Source: Rhizobium sp. FY34 (lineage in GTDB: Bacteria; Pseudomonadota; Alphaproteobacteria; Rhizobiales; Rhizobiaceae). From it: a stretch of 64,000 bases of DNA. A program made the translations under genes and the position numbers. The stretch lies in the NCBI RefSeq assembly GCF_005222845.1, contig NZ_STFZ01000034.1:62001-126000 (forward strand). Direction: 5' to 3'. This document shows, one piece after another, positions 61,750 through 64,000 of this stretch (positions are counted from its first letter, which is position 1; each line of letters starts with the position of its first letter). The notes under the pieces are model-generated. The model ran no database searches. It had not been told where the DNA came from and was given only the letters and a program-made list of their open reading frames with translations.

Positions 61750-62348
61750 AAAGCCTCTATGTGGATGGCCATAGCCTGATGCACCGGCTGCCAGTCAGGC
61801 CGAAGCTTTCAGCACTCCTGCTCACAAGCCTTGGCCTGTTCTTCGTGCACCAGCCACTGGTGCTGGCGCTTTCCGCCGCCCTCACCGGATTTGTCTATTT
61901 CACCCTCGGCCTTGGCTTTCGCGAGGCGCTCGGGCGGCTCACGCCCGTGCTCTTCACCATTGCCGTGCTCGGCCTGTTCAACCTCGTGCTGCTTTCGCCG
62001 CAGGAAGCGCTTGTCTCGGTGCTGCGGCTGGTCGCCATCCTGTTTCTGGCAGCCAGCGTGACGGCAACGGTAAAGATTGCCGATTTCATCGACACGCTCA
62101 CCCGGATTTTTGTGCCGCTGGAACGGCTGGGCCTGCTGAAAGCCGCCGATGTCGGGTTGGCCTTCGGGCTCGTTCTGCGTTTCGTGCCGGAAATTGCCGC
62201 GCGCTATGAGAGCCTGAAGGAAGCGCATCTGGCACGCGGCCTTACCGTCAAACCGCATAAAATGATCGGCCCACTCATCATTTCCACACTGAAGGATGCC
62301 GATGCGATTGCCGAGGCAATTGACGCACGCGGCATTCGGGGCCAGTAA
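61743..62348 (+). CDS. bioN: Biotin ECF transporter T component BioN
   Basis: 201-aa transmembrane coupling protein (CbiQ family) with about five spans. The conserved ARG coupling motif appears in KEAHLARGLTVKP and a second in AIDARGIRGQ at the C-terminus; these contact the ATPase. The start is a GTG at 61743 inside the end of bioM, so translation is coupled. The first 20 residues (YVDGHSLMHRLPVRPKL) match BioN. Confidence 0.92.
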   Translation: MLKSLYVDGHSLMHRLPVRPKLSALLLTSLGLFFVHQPLVLALSAALTGFVYFTLGLGFREALGRLTPVLFTIAVLGLFNLVLLSPQEALVSVLRLVAILFLAASVTATVKIADFIDTLTRIFVPLERLGLLKAADVGLAFGLVLRFVPEIAARYESLKEAHLARGLTVKPHKMIGPLIISTLKDADAIAEAIDARGIRGQ

Positions 62349-62381
62349 ACAGGGCAACGACATTCTCCCGGAGAGACATTC

Positions 62382-62945
62382 ATGACCACCAAGGACCTCG
62401 TGCTGGCGGCTCTGTTCACGGCCATCATCATCGTGCTCGGCCTTATTCCGCCCGTCACACTCGGCTTCATTCCGGTGCCGATCACCGCTCAGTCGATGGG
62501 CGTGATGCTGGCCGGCTGCATTATCGGGGCAAAGCGCGGTGCCACCGCCTATGCGCTGCTTGTGGTTCTGGTCGCCATCGGCATGCCGGTTCTCTCGGGT
62601 GGCCGCGGTGGCCTTTCCGTGCTGATGGGCCCGACCGCCGGCTATATCTTTGCCTGGATCGTCGGCAGTTTCGTCACCGGCCTTGTGGCCGAACGTTTCG
62701 TGCGCGAAGGTCAGTCGAACGCGCGCCAGATGGCCGGCTTCTTCATCGCCAGCCTGATCGGCGGCATCGGCGTCGTCTATGCCATCGGCATGCCGGTCGT
62801 ATCGTTGGTGGCCGGCACGCCCTTCGACAAGGTGGTCATGGGCTCGCTCGCCTTCATTCCCGGCGACGTGCTGAAGGCAGCCATTGCCACGCTTGCCGCC
62901 CGCGCCGTGATGCTGGGCTATCCGCTCCTGCCGCAGCGGGCTTAA
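62382..62945 (+). CDS. bioY: Biotin ECF transporter S component BioY
   Basis: 187-aa, six-span substrate-binding subunit. IPVPITAQSMGVMLAGCIIG and GRGGLSVLMGPTAGYIFAW carry the biotin-binding and family signatures. With BioM and BioN it forms a complete BioMNY importer in one operon (gaps of -7 and 33 bp). An intrinsic terminator follows at 62975. Confidence 0.94.
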   Translation: MTTKDLVLAALFTAIIIVLGLIPPVTLGFIPVPITAQSMGVMLAGCIIGAKRGATAYALLVVLVAIGMPVLSGGRGGLSVLMGPTAGYIFAWIVGSFVTGLVAERFVREGQSNARQMAGFFIASLIGGIGVVYAIGMPVVSLVAGTPFDKVVMGSLAFIPGDVLKAAIATLAARAVMLGYPLLPQRA

Positions 62946-62974
62946 AGCCCTTCCGCATTCATCTCGCACTCTTG

Positions 62975-63005
62975 AAATGCCACCTTAAAGGTGGCATTTT
63001 TCGTT
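62975..63005 (+). terminator. Intrinsic terminator after bioY, abutting mqsR
   Basis: AATGCCACCTT pairs with AAGGTGGCATT around a single A, followed by TTTTT. The descending arm contains AAGGTGG, a possible ribosome-binding sequence 12 nt upstream of the mqsR ATG at 63007. Confidence 0.85.
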
Positions 63006-63006
63006 G

Positions 63007-63312
63007 ATGGAGAAGAGAAGGCCGACCTATGATCTGAAGGCCATCCAGACGGTTTTGGGCCGCGTCGAAACGCTTGCGATGACGACATCGGCGCTTCGGG
63101 ACGCGACGTCGATCGGTTTCGACCGTCATGGCATCGTCGAGATCATATCCGGTATTGCACCGTCAATGTTCTACAAGTCGATGACGACCTTTGCCGACCA
63201 CCGGACATGGCAGGATGTCTACCATGTACCAATGCGTGATCTTCTCCTCTACGTAAAGTTTCAAGCTGATGTCATTACCGAGTTCAAGCTGGTGTCATTC
63301 AAGGAGAAGTAG
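63007..63312 (+). CDS. mqsR: MqsR family mRNA interferase toxin
   Basis: 101 aa RelE-like toxin that in E. coli cleaves mRNA at GCU. EKRRPTYDLKAIQ at the N-terminus and the core MFYKSMTTFADHRTWQDVYHV with Lys, Gln and Tyr of the active site are present, ending VSFKEK. I take ATG 63007; a TTG one codon earlier is possible. Toxin precedes antitoxin, as in mqsRA. The start lies 2 nt past the bioY terminator. Confidence 0.9.
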   Translation: MEKRRPTYDLKAIQTVLGRVETLAMTTSALRDATSIGFDRHGIVEIISGIAPSMFYKSMTTFADHRTWQDVYHVPMRDLLLYVKFQADVITEFKLVSFKEK

Positions 63313-63313
63313 A

Positions 63314-63733
63314 ATGTCCGACAGTGACACGACAGACACGATGATTTCGCCTGAGACCGGTGTCACGCTCCGGCGGGACGTACGCCCGTTCAGAGTAGCC
63401 TACAAGGGACAGGAGGCATGGGTGGATCTGCCCGGCTTTTATCCCGAGAGTGACGACGAAGGCCTGCATGTGGGCGACGACATGCAGGTTGTGGATGCCG
63501 CTTTGCGGATTTTGAAGGAGAAAATCGATGGCATTCCCGCACCGGATACGATCCGCAAGTTTCGCCGCAAGCTGAAACTGTCCCAGCGAGAAGCCGGCAG
63601 TTTGCTGAAAGTCGGTGAAAGCGCTTTTGATAAATATGAGCGAGGCTTGGCAGAACCGAGCGGGCCAACAATTCAGTTGATGAAGCTCCTGGATCGCCAT
63701 CCCGGCCTTTTGGACGAACTGAAAACGGGCTGA
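63314..63733 (+). CDS. mqsA: MqsA family antitoxin lacking the zinc-binding cysteines
   Basis: 139 aa. The C-terminal Xre-type domain (KFRRKLKLSQREAGSLLKVG, then SAFDKYERGLAEPSG) matches MqsA. The N-terminal region that in E. coli binds zinc with four cysteines is present in outline (ISPETGVTLRRDVRPF, WVDLPGFYP) but has no cysteine, and the whole protein has none. Starts one base after the mqsR stop. It is expected to neutralise MqsR and repress the operon. Confidence 0.87.
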   Translation: MSDSDTTDTMISPETGVTLRRDVRPFRVAYKGQEAWVDLPGFYPESDDEGLHVGDDMQVVDAALRILKEKIDGIPAPDTIRKFRRKLKLSQREAGSLLKVGESAFDKYERGLAEPSGPTIQLMKLLDRHPGLLDELKTG

Positions 63734-63744
63734 CGGTTCGCCAC

Positions 63745-64000
63745 TCAATCCAGATATTGATAGAGCCAGTCGCGCAGCTCTTCCGGAAGCGGCACCGGTT
63801 CTCCGCTTTGCCCATCACAGGCCGACCAGACGATTTCGGCTTCCGCCACCAGTTCCTCGCCGCGATACATCAGAACCGCAAAGCCTGCCGTCTTGCCGCC
63901 AATCTTGCTGACCCTGACGGAGGTTGTCACCGCATCATTAAAATGCAGGCCCCGGTGCAGGTGGCAGCCGACCTTGGAGACGCTGAAGGCGGGATCGGAG
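63745..64000 (-). CDS. 4HBT-type acyl-CoA thioesterase (5' part beyond window)
   Basis: Minus-strand frame open to the right edge, 84 residues visible to the stop at 63745. LHFNDAVTTSVRVSKIGGKT, AVLMYRGEELVAEAEIVWS and PLPEELRDWLYQYLD match the hot-dog fold of YbgC/4-hydroxybenzoyl-CoA thioesterase-like proteins. The active-site Asp near the N-terminus is outside the window. Convergent with mqsA. Confidence 0.83.
   Translation of the reverse strand, partial: SDPAFSVSKVGCHLHRGLHFNDAVTTSVRVSKIGGKTAGFAVLMYRGEELVAEAEIVWSACDGQSGEPVPLPEELRDWLYQYLD

Overview
The window is a high-GC chromosomal segment from an alphaproteobacterium of the order Rhizobiales, most like the Rhizobium/Agrobacterium group. 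The evidence is a CcrM-type GANTC adenine methyltransferase, an aa3 oxidase cluster in the order ctaC-ctaD-ctaB-coxF-ctaG-ctaE-DUF983-SURF1, a BioMNY biotin transporter, an ispH/thrB/rnhA group, an IalB-family protein, frequent GTG/TTG starts, and short palindromic mosaic repeats between genes. I saw no rRNA or tRNA gene, CRISPR array, integrase or intact transposase. Genus and species cannot be fixed from the window.

Layout. 1-5 kb: smc (cut by the left edge), a DsbA-like oxidase, a DUF721/DciA-like protein, mutY and a HAD phosphatase. 5.5-11.2 kb is patchy: an ABM monooxygenase, a candidate small RNA, a MITE, ccrM, an MntA/HepT toxin-antitoxin pair, an ArsR regulator, and a DinB/TetR module. 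11.2-24 kb: housekeeping and stress genes (HAD, lipoprotein, thrC, M16 peptidase, GNAT, EAL/GGDEF protein, zinc peptidase, CsbD, YqgE, DsbD-like, peroxiredoxin, an orphan Xre regulator, LysE). 24.3-27 kb: a zinc ABC transporter operon headed by an unannotated 39-codon membrane-peptide gene. 27-31 kb: an accessory stretch with a transglutaminase-like gene, a LysE exporter and a low-GC HEPN-like protein, punctuated by broken copies of the neighbouring Dabb gene's 3' end. 31-36 kb: rnhA-thrB and ispH, separated by TacA/TacT and HicA/HicB. 35.9-42.4 kb: the cytochrome oxidase cluster. 42.7-53 kb: ialB, tldD, a second MITE, VapBC, MazG-like, deacetylase, methyltransferase, pdxH, DnaJ-like, fabI and phosphatase genes. 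53-64 kb: a GGDEF/EAL protein, aroC, ribB, HigBA, a YcaQ-like protein, bioMNY, MqsRA and part of a thioesterase.

How the genes work together. The backbone supplies respiration (aa3 oxidase, its haem O synthase and its copper and haem assembly factors), threonine synthesis (thrB, thrC), shikimate, riboflavin, pyridoxal phosphate and isoprenoid steps, zinc and biotin uptake, and two c-di-GMP proteins. A FixK/FnrN-like box lies just upstream of ctaC and would link aa3 oxidase expression to oxygen.

Most unusual points. (1) At three separate loci accessory genes sit directly behind the 3' end of a gene (HAD, ArsR, Dabb), and a second copy of that gene's 3' tail lies on the far side, always with the same polarity. 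(2) A ~272-bp MITE occurs twice in opposite orientation, and its terminal repeats differ between copies but match within each copy. (3) A 39-residue membrane peptide is coupled by ATGA to the zinc transporter ATPase gene. (4) An orphan HEPN-like protein lies in the Dabb accessory stretch. (5) Six complete toxin-antitoxin operons and one orphan antitoxin-like gene occur in 64 kb, several with readable operators.
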